From positions 12,774-76,773 of the forward strand of contig SFFL01000010.1 of assembly GCA_004557825.1 (NCBI GenBank): a stretch of 64,000 nucleotides of DNA, written 5' to 3'. This DNA is from Bacteroidales bacterium (GTDB lineage: Bacteria > Bacteroidota > Bacteroidia > Bacteroidales > Muribaculaceae). Positions 34,479 to 42,271 of this stretch are shown here, piece after piece (position 1 is the stretch's first letter; every line of letters begins with the position of its first letter). Below the pieces are notes generated by a model. It did no database searches and was not told the DNA's origin. It saw only the letters and a program-made list of their open reading frames with translations. The position numbers and the translations under genes were made by a program.

Positions 34479-36500
34479 ATGAAAAAATTAGCTATCTACC
34501 GCAATGACCCCTGGCTGGAACCTTATGCTCCCGCAATCGAAGGGCGCCACGCCGACGTGCTCCGTAAGGAGGCTGAACTTACCAGCGCGAGCGGCAATCT
34601 TAACGATTTTGCAAACGCACATAAATATTTCGGGCTGCATCGCGTAAGCCCGCGCGGAGGATGGGTGTTCCGCGAATGGGCGCCCAATGCCACCTCCATC
34701 ACTCTCATCGGCGACTTCTCCGGCTGGGAAGCGCTTCCCGAATATGCCCTCAAGCCTATCGGCGGTGGCGTATGGGAGCTGATGCTTCCCGCCAAAGTTC
34801 TGCGCCACGGCCAGTTATACAAAATGCGCGTAACCTGGCCCGGTGGCGGAGGCGACCGTATCCCCGCCTACGCCGACCGCGTGGTGCAGGACGAGAACAC
34901 CAAGATTTTCTCGGCTCAGGTATGGGCGCCCGCAGCATATAAGTGGAAAGTCGACGGCTTCGTGCCCGACACCCGTCCGCTGCTGATTTATGAAGCTCAC
35001 ATCGGTATGGCTCAGCAGGAAGAGAAAGTGGGCAGCTACGTGGAATTCCGCGACAAGGTGCTCCCCCGCATCGCCGCCGACGGCTACAATGCCATCCAGC
35101 TTATGGCCATCCAGGAGCACCCCTACTACGGGTCTTTCGGCTACCACGTATCCTCCTTCTTCGCTCCCTCATCGCGCTTCGGCACCCCCGAAGAGCTGAA
35201 AAGCCTTATCGACCGCGCCCACGAGCTTGGCATTGCCGTGATTATGGATATCGTGCACTCCCACGCCGTGAAGAATGAGAATGAGGGTCTGAGCCGCCTC
35301 GACGGGAACCGCGACCTCTATTTCTATCCCGGTCAGAAAGGTGAGCATCCCGCCTGGGATTCGCTCTGCTTCGACTACGGCAAGAACGAGGTGCTGCACT
35401 TCCTGCTCTCCAACTGCAAATACTGGCTCGAAGAATTCCGATTCGACGGTTTCCGCTTCGACGGAGTGACTTCGATGCTCTATTACGACCACGGCCTGGG
35501 CAAGGCATTCGGCAGCTACGGCGACTACTACGACGGCGGCCAGGACACCAACGCCATCACATATCTCACACTGGCCAACCTGCTCATTCATCAGGTCAAC
35601 AGCCACGCCATCACCATCGCCGAGGAGATGAGCGGTATGCCCGGCCTGGCCATCAAGTTCAAGGATGGCGGCATCGGCTTCGACTACCGTATGGCAATGG
35701 GCATCCCCGACTACTGGATCAAGACCCTCAAGGAGAAAAAGGATGAGGACTGGCACCCGACCTCGATTTTCTGGGAACTGACCAACCGCCGCAGCGATGA
35801 AAAGACTATCTCCTATGTGGAGAGTCACGACCAGGCACTCGTAGGCGACAAGACGGTGATTTTCCGTCTGATCGACAAGGAGATGTACTGGCACATGAGC
35901 GTAGGCGACACCAACGGCGCCGTCACCCGCGGTATGGCTTTGCACAAGATGATCCGCCTCGTCACCCTGGCAACCATCAACGGCGGCTACCTCAACTTTA
36001 TGGGCAATGAGTTCGGCCATCCCGAATGGATTGACTTCCCGCGCGAAGGCAATGGCTGGAGCTACAAATATGCCCGCCGCCAGTGGGACCTTGTCGACCG
36101 CGAGGATCTGCAGTACAAACTCCTCAACGCATTCGATAACGCTATGGTGGAACTTGTCTCAGGCATCAACAACTTCCAGGCGCTCCCCATCGAGCAGCTC
36201 TGGGCCAAGGACGATGACCAGGTGCTCGCCTTCAGCCGCGGCAACCTTATCTTTGTGTTCAACTTCTCGCCGTTCAAGTCGTTCAGCGACTACGGCATCC
36301 TCACCCCTCCGGGCAAATACAAGGTAGTGCTCTCCTCCGACTCCCCGCAGTTCGGCGGGTTCGGCAACATCGACGAGAGCGTGGAGCACTTCACCCAGCA
36401 CGACGAGCTTTACAGCCCTCTGGGCAAGGAATGGCTCAAGCTATACCTGCCGGCCCGTTCGGCTCAGGTGCTCCGCATAGTGCGCTCCCGCAAGAAATAA
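34479..36500 (+). CDS. glgB: 1,4-alpha-glucan branching enzyme
   Basis: 673 residues. An N-terminal CBM48 beta-sandwich (about 45-150, with FREWAPNATSITLIGDFSGW) is followed by a GH13 (alpha/beta)8 barrel. Its conserved blocks are DIVHSHAVKNENEG (256-270), RFDGVTSMLYYDHG with nucleophile D328, the AEEMSG acid/base region (381-386) and YVESHDQAL with H449 and D450. It ends with an all-beta C-terminal domain. It cuts alpha-1,4 glucan and rejoins the piece as an alpha-1,6 branch, building glycogen. The sequence is closer to the eukaryotic-like subfamily (HAVKNENEG loop) common in Bacteroidetes. No other glg gene is adjacent. Confidence 0.96.
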   Translation: MKKLAIYRNDPWLEPYAPAIEGRHADVLRKEAELTSASGNLNDFANAHKYFGLHRVSPRGGWVFREWAPNATSITLIGDFSGWEALPEYALKPIGGGVWELMLPAKVLRHGQLYKMRVTWPGGGGDRIPAYADRVVQDENTKIFSAQVWAPAAYKWKVDGFVPDTRPLLIYEAHIGMAQQEEKVGSYVEFRDKVLPRIAADGYNAIQLMAIQEHPYYGSFGYHVSSFFAPSSRFGTPEELKSLIDRAHELGIAVIMDIVHSHAVKNENEGLSRLDGNRDLYFYPGQKGEHPAWDSLCFDYGKNEVLHFLLSNCKYWLEEFRFDGFRFDGVTSMLYYDHGLGKAFGSYGDYYDGGQDTNAITYLTLANLLIHQVNSHAITIAEEMSGMPGLAIKFKDGGIGFDYRMAMGIPDYWIKTLKEKKDEDWHPTSIFWELTNRRSDEKTISYVESHDQALVGDKTVIFRLIDKEMYWHMSVGDTNGAVTRGMALHKMIRLVTLATINGGYLNFMGNEFGHPEWIDFPREGNGWSYKYARRQWDLVDREDLQYKLLNAFDNAMVELVSGINNFQALPIEQLWAKDDDQVLAFSRGNLIFVFNFSPFKSFSDYGILTPPGKYKVVLSSDSPQFGGFGNIDESVEHFTQHDELYSPLGKEWLKLYLPARSAQVLRIVRSRKK

Positions 36501-36514
36501 ACCCGTCATACAAG

Positions 36515-37276
36515 ATGGACGACATAAAAGAAATACTTGACCGTGAAGTCCGGCGATTCAATTCGCCGGACTTCATTGACAAAGACCCGGTGCAGTTTCC
36601 CCGCCGTTTCGACCGCCTCACCGACATCGAGCTGGTGTCGCTCTTGGCATCGACCGTGGCCTGGGGCAACCGCAAGATGATTTGCGCCAACATCGAGAAA
36701 ATGCTCCGCCTTATGGAGTACCGGCCCACGGAATATCTGCTCGACGGCGGATATGAGGAGCTGCCCGATATGAATATCCACCGCACCTTCTTTGCGCGCG
36801 ACCTGCGCGCATATCTGCGCGGCCTCCACTCAATCTACAAGCAGTACGGCTCGCTTCAGGAATTTGCCCGCGCTTCGCACATCGCACAGAGCGAGGCACC
36901 CGCCTGGGAACTTGCCGCCGCCATCAACCGGCGCCTGGCCGAAGCCAATCCACCCGCCACCAACCTCTCGCGCTGCCTGCCGCAGAACCTGCGCACCACA
37001 GCGCTCAAGCGCCTCAATATGGCTCTGCGGTGGCTCGTGCGCACCGACGGCATCGTGGATATGGGCGTATGGGACGTCATAACCCCCGCCCAACTCTACA
37101 TCCCCTTGGATGTACACGTTGGCGACACCGCCCGTAATTTAGGCCTGATTACCCGCCGGGCCAACGACCGCCGCACCGTCGAAGACCTCACCTCCATCCT
37201 ACGCACCTTCAACCCCACCGACCCCGTCATCTACGACTACGCCCTCTTCTCCCTCGGCCTTCCCCCTACCACCTGA
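36515..37276 (+). CDS. TIGR02757-family protein (DUF2400)
   Basis: 253 residues from the ATG at 36515, 14 bp after glgB; a longer in-frame reading would overlap glgB. DIKEILDREVRRFNSPDFID opens the protein. The FPRRFDRLTDIELVSLLAST and VAWGNRKMICANIEKML blocks, and the C-terminal LYIPLDVHVGDTARNLGLIT, are typical of TIGR02757, an uncharacterised helical family related in fold to helix-hairpin-helix DNA glycosylases. The reaction is unknown; a base-excision function is inference from fold only. Confidence 0.88.
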   Translation: MDDIKEILDREVRRFNSPDFIDKDPVQFPRRFDRLTDIELVSLLASTVAWGNRKMICANIEKMLRLMEYRPTEYLLDGGYEELPDMNIHRTFFARDLRAYLRGLHSIYKQYGSLQEFARASHIAQSEAPAWELAAAINRRLAEANPPATNLSRCLPQNLRTTALKRLNMALRWLVRTDGIVDMGVWDVITPAQLYIPLDVHVGDTARNLGLITRRANDRRTVEDLTSILRTFNPTDPVIYDYALFSLGLPPTT

Positions 37277-37297
37277 CTCTGTCCTCTTCACCCTTTC

Positions 37298-37381
37298 CTC
37301 GCCCCCCTTCACACGCCCCTCATCCCTCTTAACCCTTTCCTCATCCATTTTAACTCGCCCCCCTTCACACGTCCCTCATCC
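37298..37381. repeat. Duplicated 28-bp pyrimidine-rich unit
   Basis: Copies at 37298-37325 and 37354-37381 differ at one base (CTCGCCCCCCTTCACACG then C or T, then CCTCATCC). The copies are 56 bp apart and a partial copy (CCCTTTCCTCATCC) lies between. Confidence 0.8.
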
Positions 37382-37521
37382 TTCTCTAAACTCAGTTTTT
37401 GTATAAATCGCGATTATATTCGCAAAAATTTGTACCTACCCCCTCTTTAATCGCAATTTTTTGTATCGTATTCACCGACTTAACCACTATCAAATACTAA
37501 CAACTTCGATCGCGCCCAACT

Positions 37522-37617
37522 TGTATGGTGTTGGCGTATGCGCCAATGTATGGGGCGTGTGCGCACAATGTATGGAGTCCTATGCGCACAATGCATAGGA
37601 GGGGGTTGTGTACACAA
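37522..37617. repeat. Array of diverged palindromic units
   Basis: Three TGTATGG boxes (37522, 37547, 37569) alternate with palindromes: TTGGCGTATGCGCCAA (37531-37546), TGTGCGCACA (37558-37567), TCCTATGC...GCATAGGA (37578-37600) and TTGTGTACACAA (37606-37617). Unit length is about 22-25 bp and the palindromes differ while the spacer box is conserved. Confidence 0.75.
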
Positions 37618-37620
37618 AAT

Positions 37621-37724
37621 GTGGGAGCCGGCGTAGCTGGCCATAGAGTGTAGCCAGGTGGTGCAGCTGCGCGGAGCGCTGCAAACCCCAGGCTACACTG
37701 ACAGCTGGCTACGCCAGCCCCTAC
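37621..37724. repeat. Nested long inverted-repeat element
   Basis: Three coaxial stems: GGCGTAGC (37630-37637) with GCTACGCC (37708-37715); GTGTAGCC (37648-37655) with GGCTACAC (37691-37698); TGCAGC (37662-37667) with GCTGCA (37678-37683). The outermost flanks (37621-37629 and 37716-37724) pair imperfectly. It resembles dispersed REP-like or MITE-like elements in shape; no coding capacity. Confidence 0.75.
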
Positions 37725-37856
37725 AATACGCTTCTCTAATCCCTTTAATGAGCGTCGTCACCCCCCACGATGCACCATTCGAGCACGTACACGGTGCTTG
37801 TGCAGATGGAACATCCAGTGGAGGTTGTGTCAAATCTTAAATTAACGTATTAACTT

Positions 37857-37940
37857 GTAGGAACGCGCCCCAGGTGCGTCCGCTTACATTCGTTGATAAT
37901 CAACCGTTTATGCGCGGACGCACCTGGGGTGCGTCCCTAC
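37857..37940. repeat. Inverted repeat with 27-bp arms
   Basis: Arms 37857-37883 (GTAGGAACGCGCCCCAGGTG...) and 37914-37940 match at 25 of 27 positions around a 30-bp AT-rich loop. A shortened single copy of the left arm is present at 39270-39296 with similar upstream sequence (GTGTCAAAT), so the element is dispersed. Confidence 0.85.
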
Positions 37941-38034
37941 AGAATGATACGTCGTAAGCTATTTTAAAACAGCCCCACCACTCTGACCTCTGACTTAATA
38001 ACCCTGATTTCACAACTTGCACCTCTGACCTCTC

Positions 38035-39114
38035 TTACTCAAGGACCATATCGAATTGGTCGTAGGGGGCGGTGCGGTGAGCGAGATGCTTGGTGAGGGG
38101 TGAAATACCGAAGAGCGGGGAGTAGGTCTTCACTTTCACCGTCTTGCCGTCGGGGAGGAACTCAAGGATGCGCAGCCAGCCATCGCCGCCGTTGCCTTCC
38201 CATCCTCCGCCGAGAGTCTGGACGTTGAACATCATCTGATGCACTTTGCGTCCGGCCTCGTTTTTATCTACACGATAGGCAATGGAATCCTCATAATCAC
38301 CCACCGTGCCCATGTGGCCGCAGAGCACAAACAGAATATTCCCGGCGGGAGCAATCAGTTTATCCCACATCTCCTGGCCACCCGTCTGCGGGGTGATGTC
38401 GTATTCGGTATTGTTCACGTACGCGGCATTGCGCTCCTGCAGCAGCGAGTGAGTCATCAGAATCACCTTGTAATCGCGATATTTATCGCTCTTGCATAAA
38501 TTGAGCGCCCACGCGAGTACCTCCTCGCGGGGAGCAAACTCGGTGGTAATCAGCAGAATCTTGCCCCAGTGAGGAAGGTCGTAGGCAAACGCTGCATTCT
38601 CAATATCGAGCACACCCTGACGATTGGGGTATGAGCTAACAATGATGTCGCGCCACTTGTTGTTACGTTCGAAGGGGAAATAATCCGGCAAATGGGTCAT
38701 ACCGTTTTCGGCCCTTTGATAGCCGTAGTCGTGGTTGCCGCCCGAAATGAAGTAAGGCACACGGTTGTCGAGACGATCAAACGCACGCGACACCGACTCC
38801 CACATCTCGCGGCTGGTCTGATTGAGCATATCGCGGTTCATCACGATATTTTCGTTCTGCTCAACCAAATCACCGGTGCAGAGCACACCCTTGATATTCA
38901 GATGGTCGACATTATCGGCAATCCACGCCGTACAAAGTTCAAAGAGAGGCTGGTTAATATCATATTTCTCATACCCCTGCGGGTCGCCGAGCACAATCAT
39001 AGAAAATGATTCCGGATTCTCGAGATTCTGACGGTCGGCGCGATTCTGTGCGTTCGCCGTGACACATAGGCCGACAGCTACGGCCGCCACCGCGAACTTC
39101 ATAAATACTTTCAT
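38035..39114 (-). CDS. Secreted metallophosphoesterase
   Basis: 359 residues with a signal peptide (cleavage near ANA-Q, residues 20-22; an ATG at residue 5 is also possible). The calcineurin-like metal-binding motifs are present in order: GDPQ (43-46), GDL (81-83), GNHDY (126-130), THSLLQ and CGHMG. The protein is therefore periplasmic or surface-exposed and hydrolyses a phosphate ester, substrate unknown. Neighbours give no further clue. It has its own promoter-like box at 39149. Confidence 0.9.
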   Translation of the reverse strand: MKVFMKFAVAAVAVGLCVTANAQNRADRQNLENPESFSMIVLGDPQGYEKYDINQPLFELCTAWIADNVDHLNIKGVLCTGDLVEQNENIVMNRDMLNQTSREMWESVSRAFDRLDNRVPYFISGGNHDYGYQRAENGMTHLPDYFPFERNNKWRDIIVSSYPNRQGVLDIENAAFAYDLPHWGKILLITTEFAPREEVLAWALNLCKSDKYRDYKVILMTHSLLQERNAAYVNNTEYDITPQTGGQEMWDKLIAPAGNILFVLCGHMGTVGDYEDSIAYRVDKNEAGRKVHQMMFNVQTLGGGWEGNGGDGWLRILEFLPDGKTVKVKTYSPLFGISPLTKHLAHRTAPYDQFDMVLE

Positions 39115-39148
39115 TTCAGATTGAGGTTATGTAGGTTATTAGTTTGCA

Positions 39149-39156
39149 CAAAGTTA
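39149..39156 (-). promoter_or_regulatory. Likely promoter of the phosphoesterase gene
   Basis: Minus strand TAACTTTG. At the 20-bp spacing the -33 position reads CTTG (39177-39180), one mismatch to TTTG. Transcription would begin near 39143. Confidence 0.6.
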
Positions 39157-39227
39157 GGAAAAATCACCAAAAACGGCAAGGCAAATGTCCGGTAATGTAT
39201 TGGAAATGTATCATCCCGGACGTCATT

Positions 39228-39300
39228 TTGTAGGGGTGTGTGTCAAATTTACGTAAACGGCACCATCCTGTAGGAACGCGCCCAGGTGCTTCCACGTAAT
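39228..39300. repeat. Truncated copy of the dispersed inverted repeat
   Basis: GTAGGAACGCGCCC-AGGTGCTTCC at 39270-39293 matches the left arm of the element at 37857 with a deletion and a substitution; the preceding GTGTGTCAAAT also matches. The right arm is missing. The rest of the 218-bp gap holds the promoter of the phosphoesterase. Confidence 0.75.
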
Positions 39301-39333
39301 CATCTAACACTCAGCGCATAGCGCTGCCACAAA

Positions 39334-39948
39334 TCAGAGGATGGGGTCGACGGAGCCTTCGCGGAGGATTTCGGGGGCGCGGGAATCGAGAAGCGAAATC
39401 ACCGCCGATGGTTCGGTGCCACCTTCGCCGCCATCCACAATGGCATCCACAGCCCCCTCATAACGCATCGACAGCGATGTGGGCACCTGCAGGTCGCCCG
39501 GGTCGGCATCGTTCCACTCCACCGTGGTGGAGAGCAGCGGATTGCCAAGCTCCTGCGCTATGGCCACAGCTATTGCATTGTCGGGCACGCGCACACCCAC
39601 CTCACGCCTCCCCTTGAAGGCCTTCGACAGTTTCGATGACGCCGGGAGCACAAACGTGAACGGACCCGGCAGGTTGGCGCGCATAATCCGGAAGGCCTCG
39701 TTGTCGATCCGGGCATACTCGCTGGCCATCGAAATGTTCTCGCACACAATCGACAGACGCTGCTTGGCCGGGTTAATTCCCTTCAGACGGCACACACGCT
39801 CCACAGCGCGGTTGTTCAGCGCATCGCAGCCGATAGCATAAATCGAATCGGTGGGGTAAATGATAATCTCGCCATCGCGCAGACGCTCCACTATCTCGTC
39901 GAGATAGCGGCGGTTAATGCTCGATGTATATAACTTATAGCTTTGCAT
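39334..39948 (-). CDS. Sua5/YciO/YrdC-family protein
   Basis: 204 residues with the YrdC fold: GEIIIYPTDSIYAIGCDALN, then RVCRLKGINPAKQRLSIVCE and PGPFTFVLPAS. This family makes threonylcarbamoyl-AMP for the universal tRNA t6A37 modification (TsaC/Sua5) or is the paralogue YciO. The length and the NNRAVERVCRLKG motif are closer to YciO, so catalytic assignment is open. The next tRNA-t6A gene in the window, tsaB, is 9 kb away. It is 18 bp after the SUI1-type gene. Confidence 0.88.
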   Translation of the reverse strand: MQSYKLYTSSINRRYLDEIVERLRDGEIIIYPTDSIYAIGCDALNNRAVERVCRLKGINPAKQRLSIVCENISMASEYARIDNEAFRIMRANLPGPFTFVLPASSKLSKAFKGRREVGVRVPDNAIAVAIAQELGNPLLSTTVEWNDADPGDLQVPTSLSMRYEGAVDAIVDGGEGGTEPSAVISLLDSRAPEILREGSVDPIL

Positions 39949-39966
39949 ATATCAAGTGCGGAATAT

Positions 39967-40305
39967 TCAGATAATCCGGCATTTAAGCCCCATAGAGGTG
40001 AGCGCCTGCTGCACCTGCTGGCGTTTGTCGCCCTGAATCAGGATCTCGCCGCCGCGCGATGAACCGCCCGTGCCGAGCCGCTGGCGCAACGTCCGGGCAA
40101 TCTCAGCCACTTCGTCGTCGCTCACGGTAAATCCGGCGATAATCGTGGCCACCTTCCCCTTGCGCCCCTTCTTGTCGAGGATAATGTCGAGGCGCGCCTT
40201 TTCGCCCGACGGAGCCGCAGCAGCACTCCCGGCGGCAGCAGCCTCGGGAGCAGCGCCCTCGGGCAATGTCGATTTCAACGCTTCCAACGACGATTTCCAA
40301 TCCAT
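39967..40305 (-). CDS. SUI1/YciH-type translation factor
   Basis: 112 residues. The SUI1 domain occupies the C-terminal 75 (LDIILDKKGRKGKVATIIAG, then LRQRLGTGGSSRGGEILIQG and DKRQQVQQALTSMGLKCRII). The first ~35 residues are an Ala/Gly-rich tail. Bacterial YciH/eIF1-like proteins affect start-codon selection fidelity, with IF-3-like discrimination reported for E. coli YciH. It precedes the Sua5/YciO gene by 18 bp. Confidence 0.9.
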   Translation of the reverse strand: MDWKSSLEALKSTLPEGAAPEAAAAGSAAAAPSGEKARLDIILDKKGRKGKVATIIAGFTVSDDEVAEIARTLRQRLGTGGSSRGGEILIQGDKRQQVQQALTSMGLKCRII

Positions 40306-40328
40306 ATATGCGCGTTTTTCAAAGAATT

Positions 40329-40814
40329 TTATTTCACCGAATCGGGCACCACATAGAGCGAATCAGGCTCCTGCGCCTCCATAAGGTCGGGCCGACGGTC
40401 TATCGACGCACTCAGTCGGCGCAGCATCTCGAAATGAGGCAAATCCTCGGGCGACAGCGACGCCGTGAACCCACGCATCGAGTCGGTGGAGAGTTTCCAC
40501 GCCTGACGGAAGCACTGGGTGGCTTCGGCCACATTCTCATCATAATTTTCCGACTCCGACAGCTTCATATACACAATGGCCAGACGGCCAAGCTCGTCCT
40601 CGCTGAGCGTGGAGAAATGCTCCTCTACAAGCTGACGGCAGATTTTTGCGGCGGCCTCCTGATGGTCGGAACGCACAGCCTCCTCGGCGTCGGTTACCGA
40701 CGCATTGATTTCGGCCGACGACGGTTTGCCGCATCCCTGAGCCACAATCAGCCCGAGCATAGCGCACAGAGCCACTATAAAGAGATAGATATGATGAATT
40801 ATTTTGTTAATCAT
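40329..40814 (-). CDS. Unknown lipoprotein-like protein
   Basis: 161 residues. A hydrophobic N-terminus (HHIYLFIVALCAMLGLIVAQ) ends in the possible lipobox AQGC, so it is probably a lipoprotein or membrane-anchored. The rest is helical (VTDAEEAVRSDHQEAAAKIC, LSEDELGRLAIVYMKLSESE), with a TPR-like spacing. No family is recognised. It is 30 bp downstream of the next lipoprotein gene, so the two are likely co-transcribed. Confidence 0.7.
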   Translation of the reverse strand: MINKIIHHIYLFIVALCAMLGLIVAQGCGKPSSAEINASVTDAEEAVRSDHQEAAAKICRQLVEEHFSTLSEDELGRLAIVYMKLSESENYDENVAEATQCFRQAWKLSTDSMRGFTASLSPEDLPHFEMLRRLSASIDRRPDLMEAQEPDSLYVVPDSVK

Positions 40815-40844
40815 AAAGTATGGAATCTGCTGAATACTTACAGG

Positions 40845-41243
40845 TTACTCATTGCGCCGGTGATAATCATACGTGATGCCCTGGCGCTCGATGGTGAGCG
40901 TACACTCATTGAAAGCGCGCACCGGATAAGCCACACGGGGCGACACATGCCCCACCAGCCCCGGGTCGCCATCCTCGATGGTGATGCTGGTGGAATCATT
41001 CTCGATTACGAGAGAATCCTTATCGAATTTCCACTTACCCGCAACAGAGTAAGTGAGATTGCCGGGGGAAATGGCGCGAAGCACCGACGTACGGTCGGCA
41101 TTCAGCTCCATCAGCGGCGTAGTATCAGAAATTGCGGGAATGTAATATTTACCCACCATCTGCTTCTCCTCGTCGGAAAGCCCCCCGCAAGCCTGCAGAA
41201 GCACCGAGAGTGAAAGCGCACACAATAAAATAAATGATTTCAT
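40845..41243 (-). CDS. Unknown small lipoprotein
   Basis: 132 residues from the ATG at 41243, which gives a clean lipoprotein signal (MKSFILLCALSLSVLLQACG, lipobox LQAC). The mature part is beta-rich with a lipocalin-like look: GKYYIPAISDTTPLMELNAD, then SVAGKWKFDKDSLVIENDST and RVAYPVRAFNECTLTI. The substrate is unknown. It has a full consensus promoter and a 17-bp palindrome at the transcription start. Confidence 0.8.
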   Translation of the reverse strand: MKSFILLCALSLSVLLQACGGLSDEEKQMVGKYYIPAISDTTPLMELNADRTSVLRAISPGNLTYSVAGKWKFDKDSLVIENDSTSITIEDGDPGLVGHVSPRVAYPVRAFNECTLTIERQGITYDYHRRNE

Positions 41244-41250
41244 CTGATAT

Positions 41251-41335
41251 GATCTCATAAAAACCGATGATTTCATCTAAGCTAAAACATACGATATCGA
41301 CTGAACCGATCTCATAAAAACCGATGATTTCATCA
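41251..41335. repeat. Duplicated 27-bp unit in the lipoprotein leader
   Basis: GATCTCATAAAAACCGATGA followed by TTTCATC occurs at 41251-41277 and 41309-41335 (58 bp apart). Both copies lie in the 5' untranslated region between the promoter and the start of the lipoprotein gene, and the second abuts the palindrome at 41334. Confidence 0.85.
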
Positions 41336-41350
41336 CGATATGATATCGTG
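41334..41350. promoter_or_regulatory. Perfect 17-bp palindrome at the start of transcription
   Basis: CACGATAT-G-ATATCGTG, directly downstream of the -7 box and covering the expected start site. A short related palindrome (CGATATCG, 41292-41299) is 42 bp away. Position and symmetry suggest a repressor operator, but a 5' RNA hairpin is possible. Confidence 0.6.
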
Positions 41351-41353
41351 CCG

Positions 41354-41385
41354 CAAAGTTACAATCATCACCGTTTTTTTCCAAA
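41354..41385 (-). promoter_or_regulatory. Promoter of the lipoprotein pair
   Basis: Minus strand TTTG (41382-41385), 20-bp spacer, TAACTTTG (41354-41361). Leader of about 105 nt to the ATG at 41243. Confidence 0.82.
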
Positions 41386-41480
41386 CGATTCCGCCGAAAA
41401 AATCACCCCTTCCACCTGAAGGCCAGGTTTAGGTCAGGTGTGAAATACCCGTTAGAGTTGGAAGAGAGCACGCGAGGGGA

Positions 41481-42221
41481 TTAGTCGGCCATAAGGCGGA
41501 GGACGGCGAGGGAGGAGGGCTCGGAGAAGGTGGGGAAGTGAATGTGGTAGTAGCGGAGGATGCGGTCGAGGGCGGTATTGCGCTCAAAGCGGCTGAAGCG
41601 GTAGCGCCCCAGATTGCGGGGAGTCATCCGGCTGAGGCGGTTGGCGGCTGCCGACTCGTCGGGCGGAAGGAAATTGCGGTGCGCGGGGGGAAAGTGTCGG
41701 AAGATGCCGTCCTGCATATCCAGCACGCTGCCGGGTGTATATGTGTGCCAGTCAGGCTCGATGCCGAGGTAGTGCGACATCCTCACCAGAAACCACACGT
41801 GAAGGTTGCAGAGCTGGCGCACGGTCAGTACAGGCGCATCGGTGCCAATCCGCATCATCGAGAGCATATCCACCAGGAAGTTAAAGAGATGTTCGTCGGG
41901 ACTTTGCTCGCGCAGCAGGCCGGTGAGCACATCGGCGATGAAGAGCGAGAGCGACGCCCGCAGCGGATCACCCGCCGAAGGGAGCGACAGCGGCCGCAGG
42001 TCGTGCACGGGATAGATTTCCCGGCCGGGACGTATGTCGGCCACACACTCGAAATGCCCCAGCGGCATCATCAGCGCGCGCATCCGCGAGGCCTGGCGCC
42101 CGTTGCCCGCAGGTACAAGCAGCGACACCGGGCCATACTGACGGCTATAGGCCGTGAGTATGGAATTACGGTCGGAATACCTGACCGTACGCAGAGCCAC
42201 ACACTCAATCACCGTGTTCAT
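41481..42221 (-). CDS. recO: DNA repair protein RecO
   Basis: 246 residues. The N-terminal OB fold (VIECVALRTVRYSDRNSILT, then AYSRQYGPVSLLVPAG) and the helical C-terminal domain match RecO, which helps load RecA on SSB-coated single-stranded DNA in gap repair. The cysteine zinc module of some RecO proteins is not obvious. It lies 50 bp after ligA, with short repeated pieces (TTCAGCGAGCATT, twice) between the two. Confidence 0.9.
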   Translation of the reverse strand: MNTVIECVALRTVRYSDRNSILTAYSRQYGPVSLLVPAGNGRQASRMRALMMPLGHFECVADIRPGREIYPVHDLRPLSLPSAGDPLRASLSLFIADVLTGLLREQSPDEHLFNFLVDMLSMMRIGTDAPVLTVRQLCNLHVWFLVRMSHYLGIEPDWHTYTPGSVLDMQDGIFRHFPPAHRNFLPPDESAAANRLSRMTPRNLGRYRFSRFERNTALDRILRYYHIHFPTFSEPSSLAVLRLMAD

Positions 42222-42271
42222 TCAGCGAGCATTATATTCATTCAGCGAGCATTGCGTTCAGCAGGCATACT

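Larger units (their letters stand above)
37277..38034. other. 758-bp gene-free repeat block
   Basis: No credible gene. In order it holds two 28-bp copies of a pyrimidine-rich unit (37298-37325 and 37354-37381), an AT-rich part with ATCGCGAT, a short array of palindromic units (37522-37617), a nested long hairpin (37621-37724) and a 27-bp-arm inverted repeat (37857-37940). The flanking genes are convergent and both end here. Confidence 0.75.

Noticed and set aside
37658..37840. A 60-codon frame in the repeat block
   Set aside because: It lies across the nested hairpin and has no conserved features.
37522..37940. CRISPR array
   Set aside because: Repeats are not identical, units are ~23 bp without unique spacers of constant length, and no cas gene is near.
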